DNA of 64,000 bases, taken from Geobacillus sp. 46C-IIa (GTDB lineage Bacteria; Bacillota; Bacilli; Bacillales; Anoxybacillaceae). Under the pieces are notes generated by a model. It searched no databases and was not told the origin of the DNA. It saw only the letters and a program-made list of their open reading frames with translations. Numbering within the stretch: the first letter of the stretch is position 1; every line of letters starts with the position of its first letter. The position numbers and the translations under genes are program-made. Below are positions 24,402 through 32,248 of the stretch, one piece after another. The DNA is taken from positions 3,462,001 to 3,526,000 of the forward strand of contig NZ_CP061474.1 in the NCBI RefSeq assembly GCF_014679505.1. The letters run 5' to 3'.

Positions 24402-24701
24402 ATGTCCATTTCTTTTACCGCCGTTGTCGCCAAAATGGAAGACGAACTCCGGAAAGCGAAGACCGCGAACGACCCGCAGCGGATGCGCGAACATATCGCC
24501 GCTGTTCGCGTCTTGTGCGATTTAATGCTAGAAACAACAGCTCAACCGCAGCCAGCCGTTCCATCTCTCTCAACAGGGCCGCTTGTCATTGGTGGGCCAT
24601 TTCCCGCCGCGGGCGGGCTTTCGGTTGGGGGAATGGCTGCTGGCGGGACCTCTCCTGACATTGATGATGATGCGAACGGGGCGTCGTTGTTGGATTTTTG
24701 A
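24402..24701 (+). CDS. ywdI: YwdI-family protein (DUF5327)
   Basis: 99 aa from the ATG after AAGGAGGAAACAGC. The helical N-terminal half is TAVVAKMEDELRKAKTANDP, MREHIAAVRVLCDLML; a Pro/Gly/Ala-rich low-complexity linker follows, and the acidic tail is DIDDDANGASLLDF. The family has no assigned function. The assignment rests on helix resemblance and its place after ung. It is probably cotranscribed with ung. Confidence 0.75.
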   Translation: MSISFTAVVAKMEDELRKAKTANDPQRMREHIAAVRVLCDLMLETTAQPQPAVPSLSTGPLVIGGPFPAAGGLSVGGMAAGGTSPDIDDDANGASLLDF

Positions 24702-24971
24702 GGATACGCCTATGCTGGCAGCAAAGAAAGTTCGTCATTTGGTTTTTCCGCAGGTTTTTCGCTAATAGGGCGAAAGTTCTTTCCACTATTAGTCTGCTTA
24801 CTCTTGTGTGTGCTGGGGAACAAGGGGCAGCTCTTTAGCTTGGGTGTGAGTCTGATCAGCGGTGCTGCGAATCAGCCGGTTTCGTCAAATGGATTCAACA
24901 GTTAATTGGACGCTCCCCCACCTACGCTAACGCTTAATCATTAAAGAACATAGAAACAAGGGGGAATATGG
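24702..24971. other. Non-coding stretch after ywdI
   Basis: No supported gene. An inverted repeat CTAATAG (24762-24768) / CTATTAG (24787-24793) is the only structure noted. B. subtilis has ywdJ about here, which appears to be missing. Confidence 0.4.
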
Positions 24972-25100
24972 ATGCAGAAAGACGTTAGAGCTGCACATCG
25001 TTTCAGTGCTCACAATCGAAAATATGTAGAAAACGATACGCTATGCGGCTGTTTTTATAATGAAAAGCAATCATTGACTAGAAAGGCGGGACCGCGATGA
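24972..25100 (+). pseudogene. 42-residue fragment of a CGCFYC-type cytoplasmic protein
   Basis: ATG after AAGGGGGAATATGG opens MQKDVRAAHRFSAHNRKYVE and NDTLCGCFYNEKQSL. The AHRFSxxNRKxxE...LCGCFY stretch matches the N-terminal segment of a small family of zinc-ribbon-like cytoplasmic proteins, whose usual continuation (CFYCLxIF..., then a CPYCG motif) is absent here. The frame runs into the ywdK start codon (ATGA overlap). A truncated relic is most likely; a translated small peptide coupled to ywdK is possible. Confidence 0.5.
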
Positions 25101-25468
25101 AAACGTTCATCCTTCTCGGCGCGTTGAACGCATTTTTAGCTGTGGCGTTGGGAGCGTTTGGCGCGCACGGGCTTGAAGGGAAAATTCCGGATCGGTATTT
25201 AGACATTTGGAAAACGGCGGTGCAATACCAAATGTTTCATGCGACAGGGCTGCTTGTCGTTGGACTGCTGCTTGGCAAAGCGCCGAACACTGGGTTGATC
25301 GGTGCGGCCGGCTGGGTGATGCTGGCGGGGATTGTGCTGTTTTCCGGCAGTTTATATGTATTAAGTATCACGCAAATCAAGCCGCTTGGCGCCATCACCC
25401 CGTTTGGCGGCGTCGCCTTTTTAATCGCTTGGGTGATGATCGGCTATGCGGCGTTAAAATGGTTGTAA
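25097..25468 (+). CDS. ywdK: DUF423 membrane protein
   Basis: 123 aa, ATG after AAAGGCGGGACC. Four hydrophobic helices with the DUF423 pattern: LGALNAFLAVALGAFGAHGL, WKTAVQYQMFHATGLLVVGL, GSLYVLSI and LGAITPFGGVAFLIAWVMI. Integral membrane protein of unknown function, widespread in bacilli. It matches the B. subtilis ywdK position between ung and gerQ. Confidence 0.9.
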   Translation: MKTFILLGALNAFLAVALGAFGAHGLEGKIPDRYLDIWKTAVQYQMFHATGLLVVGLLLGKAPNTGLIGAAGWVMLAGIVLFSGSLYVLSITQIKPLGAITPFGGVAFLIAWVMIGYAALKWL

Positions 25469-25503
25469 ACGGAGCGCAGGAGCGGAGCGCTCCGTTTTTT
25501 TTT
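25469..25503 (+). terminator. Terminator of ywdK
   Basis: ACGGAGCGC (25469-25477) / GCGCTCCGT (25487-25495) followed by nine T residues. Confidence 0.93.
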
Positions 25504-25523
25504 TGCCGCCGTCCCTCTCCGTT

Positions 25524-26363
25524 CTACAGCGAAAGCCATAGACTCAACGTCAACAACAGCCCAACGGTCCAATGGTGGCGGGCGGCCCATTTCATGCCGC
25601 TTCTTTCTTCGGTTCGACTAGCGCCGGGGCGGAAACAGAGACGAAGCCGAATGGCGAGCGGCAACGCGAGCCATGTGATCGCGGCAAGAAAAGGAACGAT
25701 ATGCCAAACGATCAAGGCGGCGATGGACAAGTAGGCGGAGACGAGAAGAAGCCCGAGAAGGCGCACGGCGTTGTTCCGTCCAAGCCGGATGGCTAACGTG
25801 CGGCGAAACGGCTGGTCTTTTTCGATGTCGCGGATGTTGTTTGTCAAAATCATCGAGGCGATCAGCAAGGCGAACGGGATGGACAAGGCAAACAGAGCGG
25901 TGTCTGGAACATGCCCTTGTACGGCATAAGCGAGTGCGGTCACGACCGGCCCCATGCAAACAGCGGCGGTCCACTCACCTAAACCGAGCGAGGCGAGCGG
26001 ACGCGGCCCGGCTGAGTAGGCGATCCCGCAGATGATCGCTGCAGCGCCGATCCACGCGATGGCTGGATCGCTTTGCCACGCCAAGTACACGCCTAACATA
26101 ACGGCGGCGGCCAGCATGGCGCCAGCAACGGCAGGGATCGAGCGATGGGCGGGTCCATGGCCATGCCCGTTCGTCCATTTGTCACGGTCTTGGCCGCGCA
26201 ACCGATCAAAATAGTCATTCAGCATGTTGACGGCTGACTGAATCAGCACAGAGGCGGCTAACATCGCCAACAGCACCTCGATCCGAACGGCACCCTTTTT
26301 CGCCGCCAGCGCGGTAGCGGCCAGCACAGGGCTGATTGTCCCGCTCCATGTTGCCGGGCGCAT
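25524..26363 (-). CDS. UbiA/MenA-family prenyltransferase
   Basis: 279 aa, eight or so membrane spans. The first Asp-rich motif is NMLNDYFDRLRGQDRDK (about residues 46-62) and the second is ILTNNIRDIEKD (about 172-183), which bind the prenyl diphosphate through Mg2+. It attaches an isoprenoid chain to an aromatic acceptor; the MenA/DHNA branch is closest by eye. The ATG lacks a ribosome binding site and the protein starts abruptly at MRPATWSGTISPVL, where relatives have 10-20 more residues. The same frame continues upstream as RDGHHKLLL before a stop. The 5' end may be damaged by a frameshift. Confidence 0.75.
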   Translation of the reverse strand: MRPATWSGTISPVLAATALAAKKGAVRIEVLLAMLAASVLIQSAVNMLNDYFDRLRGQDRDKWTNGHGHGPAHRSIPAVAGAMLAAAVMLGVYLAWQSDPAIAWIGAAAIICGIAYSAGPRPLASLGLGEWTAAVCMGPVVTALAYAVQGHVPDTALFALSIPFALLIASMILTNNIRDIEKDQPFRRTLAIRLGRNNAVRLLGLLLVSAYLSIAALIVWHIVPFLAAITWLALPLAIRLRLCFRPGASRTEERSGMKWAARHHWTVGLLLTLSLWLSL

Positions 26364-26395
26364 TAGTAGCAGCTTGTGATGGCCATCACGTCAAC

Positions 26396-26427
26396 CAAAA
26401 AAAGAAGGTTGCCATCGGCAACCTTCT
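26396..26427 (-). terminator. Terminator of gerQ
   Basis: Reading left: GAAGGTTGCC (26426-26417), loop GAT, GGCAACCTTC (26413-26404), then TTTTTTT. It lies just downstream of the gerQ stop and only 33 nt before the UbiA start codon. Confidence 0.9.
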
Positions 26428-26449
26428 CATCAAAAGACGGTTTTTCCAT

Positions 26450-27040
26450 TTAGCGTGGAGAATACGTAGCAAGCGGTGTTGCGGCTGTAGCGCTGGCGAA
26501 CGGGTATTCGTAGGCGATTTCCCCTTCAAAGGTGACGTAGTCAAGGTAAATCATCGGAATTAAATAGCGCGTGCCCGTTTGCGGATCGCTCAAAATGACA
26601 TGGTCGCGACCGGCCGCCTCAATAACGCCGCGGAACACTTTCGCGTTCCATTCGCGATTGTTTTCGAACGTCGCATATACCGTGGCGATTTTTCCTTTGT
26701 TTAGCCGCAAAATGTTTTCAATGTACGACTCTTCCATTGGCAACATCCCCGGAATCGTTGGGCCGGCGGCGGTGGTCGGTGTCGGCGTCGGTGCGGCAAA
26801 CGTCGGCGCTTGTAAGCCAAATGTCGGTGCAGCGGTCGCTGGCGGCGTCATGGCTGGGGCGGCAGCCGTTTGCGGATAGTAGTAATACGGGTACGCCGCA
26901 GGATAGTATGGCTGCGGATACGGGTAACCGTACGGATAAGCTGCATACGGTTGTTGCCGCTCCGGGTTGAACGGTGCATGGTAATGGTATTGCTGTTTCT
27001 CATCAAGCGGATAGACATTGTTTTCTGTATGGTTGGACAT
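26450..27040 (-). CDS. gerQ: spore coat protein GerQ, needed for CwlJ function
   Basis: 196 aa. The N-terminal half is a Tyr/Pro/Gln-rich and then Ala/Thr/Pro-rich low-complexity coat segment (YPYGYPYPQPYYPAAYPYYY). The C-terminal conserved domain (about residues 105-185) contains ESYIENILRLNKGKIATVYA and HVILSDPQTGTRYLIPMIYL. In B. subtilis GerQ (YwdL) is cross-linked into the coat and is required for CwlJ localisation, so that calcium-dipicolinate can trigger germination. ATG after GGAGG; cwlJ is 24 nt upstream on the same strand. Confidence 0.93.
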   Translation of the reverse strand: MSNHTENNVYPLDEKQQYHYHAPFNPERQQPYAAYPYGYPYPQPYYPAAYPYYYYPQTAAAPAMTPPATAAPTFGLQAPTFAAPTPTPTTAAGPTIPGMLPMEESYIENILRLNKGKIATVYATFENNREWNAKVFRGVIEAAGRDHVILSDPQTGTRYLIPMIYLDYVTFEGEIAYEYPFASATAATPLATYSPR

Positions 27041-27064
27041 AAAAAAACCTCCTCATATGAAAAG

Positions 27065-27493
27065 TTAGTAAACGCGCGGACAATCGGATGGAGTCGGCGC
27101 GAAGAAGCAATGCGATTTGTAGCGGCCGACGTTCCACTGGTTAAACCATTGCGGCGGACAAGGTTGGCCTTCAGGCGGTTTAAAAAACCAAAGGGCGTTT
27201 GTCGCCGGGTGGTAGCGCCAGCCGCGGATCACTTGGCGCGCCAAGCCGATATCCATTTCGCGCGCCCTCTGGTAAAAATACCCTTTTTGTACCGCCTCAA
27301 AACCGCCCGGGCTTTGGAACACCATTTGGCGGATCGTGCGGATGTCGCGGAAATCGAGGCAATCGGCGATGACGCGGTTAATGCCGACATTGCCGACCAT
27401 CAGCATCCCAAGCCGCCCGTCTCCTTCCGCCTCGGCCCGCATGAGCCGGGCTAACAGTTTCACGTCTTCTTCTGTATGGGCTACAACAGCCAT
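27065..27493 (-). CDS. cwlJ: spore cortex-lytic enzyme CwlJ
   Basis: 142 aa, SleB/CwlJ catalytic domain (Hydrolase_2) without signal peptide or peptidoglycan-binding domain, as expected for CwlJ. Seen: DVKLLARLMRAEAEGDGRLG with the catalytic Glu, VGNVGINRVIADCLDFRDIR, and HPATNALWFFKP. It degrades cortex muramic-lactam peptidoglycan during Ca-DPA germination. ATG after CGAGGTGACG. Operon with gerQ, matching B. subtilis. Confidence 0.95.
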   Translation of the reverse strand: MAVVAHTEEDVKLLARLMRAEAEGDGRLGMLMVGNVGINRVIADCLDFRDIRTIRQMVFQSPGGFEAVQKGYFYQRAREMDIGLARQVIRGWRYHPATNALWFFKPPEGQPCPPQWFNQWNVGRYKSHCFFAPTPSDCPRVY

Positions 27494-27671
27494 ATCGTCA
27501 CCTCGGTCGTCATCGATTTCGACAGTAATAGGCTATTGATGGAGAAGGAAAATGGTGACAGATGGACAGACTGTTTCGGAAAGGAATTTCTGATTTTATA
27601 TGTATGGGGGAGGAAAGCCTCATATGACAGAAACCGATACGGTTGTCCAAAAAAGCGGAAAAAGCAAGGAA

Positions 27672-27690
27672 GCCCCGCATCGCGCGGGGC
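27672..27690 (-). terminator. Terminator-like hairpin after hemQ
   Basis: GCCCCGC / GCGGGGC stem followed on the minus strand by TTCCTTGCTTTTT. The T-run is interrupted. Confidence 0.55.
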
Positions 27691-27697
27691 CTTGCCA

Positions 27698-28444
27698 TTA
27701 AATATGGAGGAAGGCTGGCACGTTTTCAGCCGCCAGGCGGGTGCCGACGAAAAACGAGCCAAACTCGCCAAAGCGGGCGCTCACTTCATCGAAGCGCATT
27801 TCATAAACGAGCTTTTTGAACTGGAGCGCATCATCCGAAAACAAGGTGACGCCCCATTCGAAATCATCCAAGCCGACGGAGCCGGTGATGATTTGCGTCA
27901 CTTTGCCGGCGTATTTTCGGCCGGTCATGCCGTGGGCGCGCATCAGTTCGCGTCGCTCTTCCATCGAGAGCATGTACCAATTGTCTTGGCCTTGGCGCCG
28001 TTTATCCATTGGGTAGAAGCAAATATAGTTCGTTTTCGGCAAAATGGGGTAAAGGCGGCGGCGCACTTCTGGAATTTGGTACGGATCTTCGCTGCCGGAC
28101 GCCAAGTAGTTGCTCAATTCGACGACCGAGACGTATGAATACGCCGGCAAAAAATACTCGGCAAGCTTCGTTTTATTGAGCGCCGTTTCAATATCATGCA
28201 GCTCCTCGAGCGTCGGGCGCAAAATCATAAACAACATATCCGCCTTCTGCCCGACGATCGTGTAGATGGCATGGCTGCCTTGCTTCTCGCTTTCCGTCGC
28301 TTCCCATTTGTCGACGAGCGCCAAAAACTCGTCCATCGCCGCTTGGCGCTCTTCGTTCGTCAATGTTTTCCATGCACTCCAGTCGATCGTACGGAAATCA
28401 TGCAAACAATACCAACCGTCTAACGTTTGGGCCGCTTCACTCAT
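27698..28444 (-). CDS. hemQ: coproheme decarboxylase (HemQ/ChdC)
   Basis: 248 aa from the ATG 8 nt after AAGGAG; ATG and GTG codons just upstream crowd the site. Chlorite-dismutase-like fold. [20 protein letters not shown] and [19 protein letters not shown] lie in the first repeat; [20 protein letters not shown] and [20 protein letters not shown] with the proximal haem His lie in the second. It converts coproheme III to haem b with peroxide, the last step of the coproporphyrin-dependent pathway of Gram-positives. Single gene, divergent from pta as in B. subtilis (ywfI). Confidence 0.95.
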   Translation of the reverse strand: MSEAAQTLDGWYCLHDFRTIDWSAWKTLTNEERQAAMDEFLALVDKWEATESEKQGSHAIYTIVGQKADMLFMILRPTLEELHDIETALNKTKLAEYFLPAYSYVSVVELSNYLASGSEDPYQIPEVRRRLYPILPKTNYICFYPMDKRRQGQDNWYMLSMEERRELMRAHGMTGRKYAGKVTQIITGSVGLDDFEWGVTLFSDDALQFKKLVYEMRFDEVSARFGEFGSFFVGTRLAAENVPAFLHI

Positions 28445-28621
28445 CATCGTCACTCCTTATCGGTCAATAGTACAGTATCACTATACCATAGTTTGCCCAA
28501 AAAAGCGGACATTGGTGCACAGGTCAAAAGTAGACTGAATTGTTCTAAAAGGTGAATTATTTGTTGGAAAGGCTTACTATCGTTGCGTTTCCCATCCAAA
28601 GCGGTATGCTTAATGATAGAG

Positions 28622-28653
28622 GAACGCTGGCGTGCCTAGCGGGGAAACGCCAG
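28622..28653 (+). repeat. Hairpin in the pta 5' region
   Basis: CTGGCGT / ACGCCAG inverted repeat upstream of the pta ribosome binding site. No T-run follows, so a 5'-UTR stabiliser is likelier than a terminator. Confidence 0.4.
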
Positions 28654-28677
28654 TCGATCATAAAGGAGGCTTGAATC

Positions 28678-29658
28678 GTGGCAAACGATTTATTTACCAC
28701 ATTAAAGGCGAAAGTCGCTGGCACCAGACGGAAAATTGTGTTTCCGGAAGGAACGGACAACCGCATTTTGACGGCGGCGAGCCGATTGGCGGCGGAACAA
28801 GTGCTGCAGCCGATCGTCCTTGGCGATGAACAAACGATTAAGGCGAGAGCGGCGGAGCTTGGCTTGCCTTTTGATGGAGTGGACATCGTCGATCCGCGTG
28901 GCTATGCCGAGTTTGACCAGCTCGTTTCCGCCTTCGTTGAGCGCCGCAAAGGGAAAGTGACCGAAGAGGCGGCGCGCGAACTGCTGTTGGATGAAAACTA
29001 TTTCGGTACGATGCTTGTCTACACAGGAGCGGCGGATGGCCTTGTGAGCGGGGCGGCCCACTCAACAGCTGATACGGTGCGCCCGGCTTTGCAAATTATT
29101 AAGACGAAACCGGGAATCCGCAAAACGTCCGGCGTATTTATCATGGTGCGTGGCGAGGAAACATATGTGTTTGCTGATTGTGCCATCAACATTGCCCCTG
29201 ACAGCCAAGACTTGGCTGAAATTGCGGTGGAAAGCGCCCGGACGGCGGCTATGTTCGGCCTTCATCCGCGCGTGGCCATGCTTAGCTTTTCGACGAAAGG
29301 ATCAGCTTCGTCGCCGGAGACGGAAAAAGTCGCTGAGGCCGTGCGGTTGGCGAAAGAAATGGCGCCTGGCCTCATTCTTGACGGCGAGTTTCAATTTGAC
29401 GCGGCGTTCGTGCCGGAAGTGGCGAAAAAGAAAGCGCCTGGTTCGGTCATTCAGGGCGATGCGAACGTCTTTATTTTCCCGAGCCTTGAAGCAGGCAACA
29501 TCGGCTACAAAATTGCCCAACGCCTCGGCGGCTTTGAAGCGGTCGGCCCGATTTTGCAAGGGTTGAACAAGCCAGTGAACGACCTCTCGCGCGGCTGCAG
29601 CGCTGAAGATGCGTACAAGCTTGCCTTGATCACCGCTGCTCAATCGCTTGCGGAGTGA
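28678..29658 (+). CDS. pta: phosphate acetyltransferase
   Basis: 326 aa, short-form Pta. KIVFPEGTDNRILTAASRLA, GLVSGAAHSTADTVRPALQI (CoA and phosphate site), MLSFSTKGSASSPETEKV, and LNKPVNDLSRGCSAEDAYKL near the C-terminus. It interconverts acetyl-CoA and acetyl phosphate in overflow acetate metabolism. It starts at GTG after AAAGGAGGC. Monocistronic, between hemQ and lipL as in B. subtilis. Confidence 0.96.
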   Translation: MANDLFTTLKAKVAGTRRKIVFPEGTDNRILTAASRLAAEQVLQPIVLGDEQTIKARAAELGLPFDGVDIVDPRGYAEFDQLVSAFVERRKGKVTEEAARELLLDENYFGTMLVYTGAADGLVSGAAHSTADTVRPALQIIKTKPGIRKTSGVFIMVRGEETYVFADCAINIAPDSQDLAEIAVESARTAAMFGLHPRVAMLSFSTKGSASSPETEKVAEAVRLAKEMAPGLILDGEFQFDAAFVPEVAKKKAPGSVIQGDANVFIFPSLEAGNIGYKIAQRLGGFEAVGPILQGLNKPVNDLSRGCSAEDAYKLALITAAQSLAE

Positions 29659-29711
29659 ATGAAAAAACGGATTGGTTCAAAAGATCACCGAGACAGACGC
29701 CGGATGACGGT

Positions 29712-29836
29712 AGGAAAGGGGACTGATCGAAAAGGACGCCCTTTCCTGATGGGAATACAAGATATTGTATAGCGGAAGTGTTTCTTGTATATAGTGACAG
29801 GAGAGGGTGCCCTGCGTGTTCGGGACACCCTCTTTG
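29712..29836 (+). terminator. Two hairpins in the 410-nt gap after pta; the second terminator-like
   Basis: AGGAAAGGG (29712-29720) / CCCTTTCCT (29739-29747) has no T-run. GAGGGTG (29803-29809) / CACCCTC (29826-29832), extended by CCC/GGG, is followed by TTTGTCATCC. The latter could end pta transcripts. The remainder of the gap up to TATAAT (30029-30034) ahead of lipL holds no supported gene. Confidence 0.55.
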
Positions 29837-30069
29837 TCATCCTGACTAGGAAAGCCCCTCTTCTCAGCGTGGGCGTAGGTGAGGGAGAAATCGGCGTCTT
29901 CCATTCCCGATTTTCCCTTGCACCAAAAGATATAGAAGGGCAAAGCTCAGCTCTTGCAAAGGCCGGAGAGTGTTCAGCGATCCGGCTGCGGCATGGTGCG
30001 CGCTGCCCAACATCTCCATCGATTGTGCTATAATGGGGACGGAATGATCAACGTAAGGAGCTAACCGTG

Positions 30070-30930
30070 ATGAGCCATGAACTGCTGCGGCAGCCGAAGT
30101 GGCGGGTGATTGACCAGTCGCACTTCGGCTCGCTGTTTGACGCAAAACAGTCGTTTGCGATCGATGATACGCTATGCACCGCGGTCGGTGCCGGACGATC
30201 CGATGCGGTCGTCCGCACATGGGTGCATGAGAATACCGTCGTTTTAGGCGCCGCGGACACAAAGCTTCCGTATATTGATGAGGCTATTTCGTTTTTGCGG
30301 CGAAGAGGGTACCGCGTCGTCGTCCGCAACTCGGGCGGCCTCGCCGTCGTCCTTGACAGCGGAGTGTTGAACATTTCGCTCATTTTTCCGGAGACGAAAA
30401 AACATACGATTGCCATCGAACAAGGGTATGAAGCGATGTACGCGCTCATTGCGGCCATGCTTGCCCCGTACGGCGTCAACATCGAAGCGGGGGAAGTTGT
30501 TGGCTCGTACTGTCCGGGCAGTTATGACTTAAGCATCAACGGGAAAAAATTCGCCGGCATTTCGCAGCGGCGCGTGCGCGGCGGGGTCGCGGTGCAAATT
30601 TATCTTTGCGCCACTGGCAGCGGAGCGGAGCGCGCTGAGCTGATCCGCCGTTTTTACGAGCTCGGTCGGCAAGGGAAAGAAACAAAATTCACTTACCCCG
30701 ATGTCGTCCCGGCGGTGATGGCGTCACTGTCTGAGCTCATTGGCCGCGCATTGTCGGTCGACGAGCTGCTGATTGCCCTTTGGCGCACGCTTCAATCATT
30801 CGGCGGCGCTTTGCATTCATCCGCCCTCGATGGCGAGGAATGGGGATGGTATGAACAATATTGGGCGCGCATCGTTGAACGGAACGCCAACGTATCCATC
30901 GAAGAGCCGACTGAAGGCGCCAAACGGTAA
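30070..30930 (+). CDS. lipL: octanoyl-[GcvH]:protein N-octanoyltransferase
   Basis: 286 aa (ATG 9 nt after AAGGAG; a GTG one codon earlier is possible). Biotin/lipoate ligase fold: [20 protein letters not shown], the acyl-accepting Cys148 in [12 protein letters not shown], and the lysines of [16 protein letters not shown]. It moves octanoyl groups from octanoyl-GcvH to E2 subunits by amidotransfer in lipoate assembly. Position next to pta matches B. subtilis ywfL. Confidence 0.92.
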   Translation: MSHELLRQPKWRVIDQSHFGSLFDAKQSFAIDDTLCTAVGAGRSDAVVRTWVHENTVVLGAADTKLPYIDEAISFLRRRGYRVVVRNSGGLAVVLDSGVLNISLIFPETKKHTIAIEQGYEAMYALIAAMLAPYGVNIEAGEVVGSYCPGSYDLSINGKKFAGISQRRVRGGVAVQIYLCATGSGAERAELIRRFYELGRQGKETKFTYPDVVPAVMASLSELIGRALSVDELLIALWRTLQSFGGALHSSALDGEEWGWYEQYWARIVERNANVSIEEPTEGAKR

Positions 30931-31011
30931 CAATCGTTTGATTTCAAAAGGATCAGATCGTCCCGCCGAAGTCATCGGTGCTAGAAGATCGCCGTTTTTC
31001 GCCAACAAGAA

Positions 31012-31043
31012 AGGATGCCGCGGTTTGTCCACGGCATCCTGTT
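31012..31043. terminator. Bidirectional terminator between lipL and rsfA
   Basis: AGGATGCCG (31012-31020) / CGGCATCCT (31032-31040). GTTTTG follows on the plus strand and TTTCTTGTT on the minus strand. It serves two convergent genes. Confidence 0.75.
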
Positions 31044-31046
31044 TTG

Positions 31047-31706
31047 TTACTCGGCGATTTTTTCTAAGTTTCCATTTGGGTCCATCCGAAAGGTTAGTCC
31101 CCGCTCTTCTTCCTCTTTTAACACCATTTTGCGTGCTCGGTTAATGATTTTGACAAGCGTCTCAAAATCTTCTTGGACGGTCGACGAGTTTTCTTCTAAT
31201 TTCGCAACCTTTTCTTCCAATTCTTCATTTTTTTGCTTTAATTCTTCAATTTCGCGGCGCAGCCGCTCGTTTTCTTTGGCTAGCGTTTCCCGTTTCCGTT
31301 CGTGCGATTGGAACGTTTTCAAAAAGGCGATCACTTGATCAAGCGTGACTGATTGGGGCTGCGGTGCCGCTTGGATGACGGCCGGCAGCTGCATCACGTC
31401 GCCGAGCTCCTCTAATGACGGCATCGGCGGTTCATACAGGCGCCGCTTTCTAACGCCGCCTTGTTTGGCGAGCAGCCGCTGGCGCTCTTTCCGCTGTTTT
31501 TTCGCCAGCTGGAGCGCCTCTTCATATTGGTGGCGGACGACCGCGTTCCAGCGGAATCCGCAGGCGGCCGACGTCCGGTTCAGCTTGTCGCCGACTTCTT
31601 CAAACGCATTCAGCTGGGTGCTTCCTTCGCGCACATGGCGGAGCACGGTTTCCGCCAACAATAAATCGTCTTCTTCCGTCCAAGCGTCTTGCCGTTGTTT
31701 CATCAT
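31047..31706 (-). CDS. rsfA: RsfA-family prespore transcription regulator
   Basis: 219 aa. The Myb/SANT-like N-terminal domain is [20 protein letters not shown], then [17 protein letters not shown] (about residues 5-60). A long coiled coil of Lys/Glu heptads ([20 protein letters not shown] onward) covers about 135-190. RsfA fine-tunes sigma-F-dependent genes in the forespore of B. subtilis (ywfN), where it also neighbours ywfL. The start follows AAAGGAGTGGAG; two adjacent ATG codons are both plausible. Confidence 0.88.
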   Translation of the reverse strand: MMKQRQDAWTEEDDLLLAETVLRHVREGSTQLNAFEEVGDKLNRTSAACGFRWNAVVRHQYEEALQLAKKQRKERQRLLAKQGGVRKRRLYEPPMPSLEELGDVMQLPAVIQAAPQPQSVTLDQVIAFLKTFQSHERKRETLAKENERLRREIEELKQKNEELEEKVAKLEENSSTVQEDFETLVKIINRARKMVLKEEEERGLTFRMDPNGNLEKIAE

Positions 31707-31873
31707 TCTCCACTCCTTTTTCGCTGCTAGTAAAAGGATGGGCAAAAAGAGGCAATTTTATACGTTGCAAGTTTACAGGATTGGCAAATTGCCAGAATGA
31801 AAGCCGCCCGCTTGCAATTTTCCTGCGAAAGCGGTAGAATACACAAAGCAAACGCTGTGGAAAGGGATGACGG

Positions 31874-32104
31874 ATGATGGCGAATGAGTTTCGCGTTTGC
31901 GACGACTGCAAGGCACCGAACTTAAAGACGTTGCTGCCGCGCCTGAAAAAGCTGGACCCGGACGCGGTCATTAAAATCGGTTGCCAGTCGTATTGCGGCC
32001 CGGGAAGGAAAAAAACGTTCGCCTTCGTCAACAATCGCCCGGTGGCGGCGCTGACGGAAGACGAACTGATCGATAAAATTGCCGAAAAGCTGAAAAAACG
32101 CTAG
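31874..32104 (+). CDS. DUF1450 small cysteine protein
   Basis: 76 aa, ATG after [32 protein letters not shown], then [20 protein letters not shown] and [18 protein letters not shown] give the DUF1450/YuzB-type thioredoxin-like layout with CxxC and GCxSYCG. Function unknown; a metal or redox role is possible from the cysteines. Single gene with its own terminator. Confidence 0.85.
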   Translation: MMANEFRVCDDCKAPNLKTLLPRLKKLDPDAVIKIGCQSYCGPGRKKTFAFVNNRPVAALTEDELIDKIAEKLKKR

Positions 32105-32107
32105 TCG

Positions 32108-32139
32108 ATCACCTTCTTTGCCGAAAGAAGGTGATTTTT
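32108..32139 (+). terminator. Terminator of the DUF1450 gene
   Basis: ATCACCTTCTTT (32108-32119) / AAAGAAGGTGAT (32124-32135) followed by TTTTTG. Confidence 0.92.
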
Positions 32140-32248
32140 TGTTTTTTCCGTCAATAATGGAGAAAGACGGAGAAAAAAGTCAACTATTTCTTTGCATCTC
32201 GAAAGAGCGTATAATAGATGTATGTTGGAAACGGAAGAGGAGGGCACT

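Noticed and set aside
24586..24786. Minus-strand frame over the end of ywdI
   Set aside because: Antisense shadow with no start signal.
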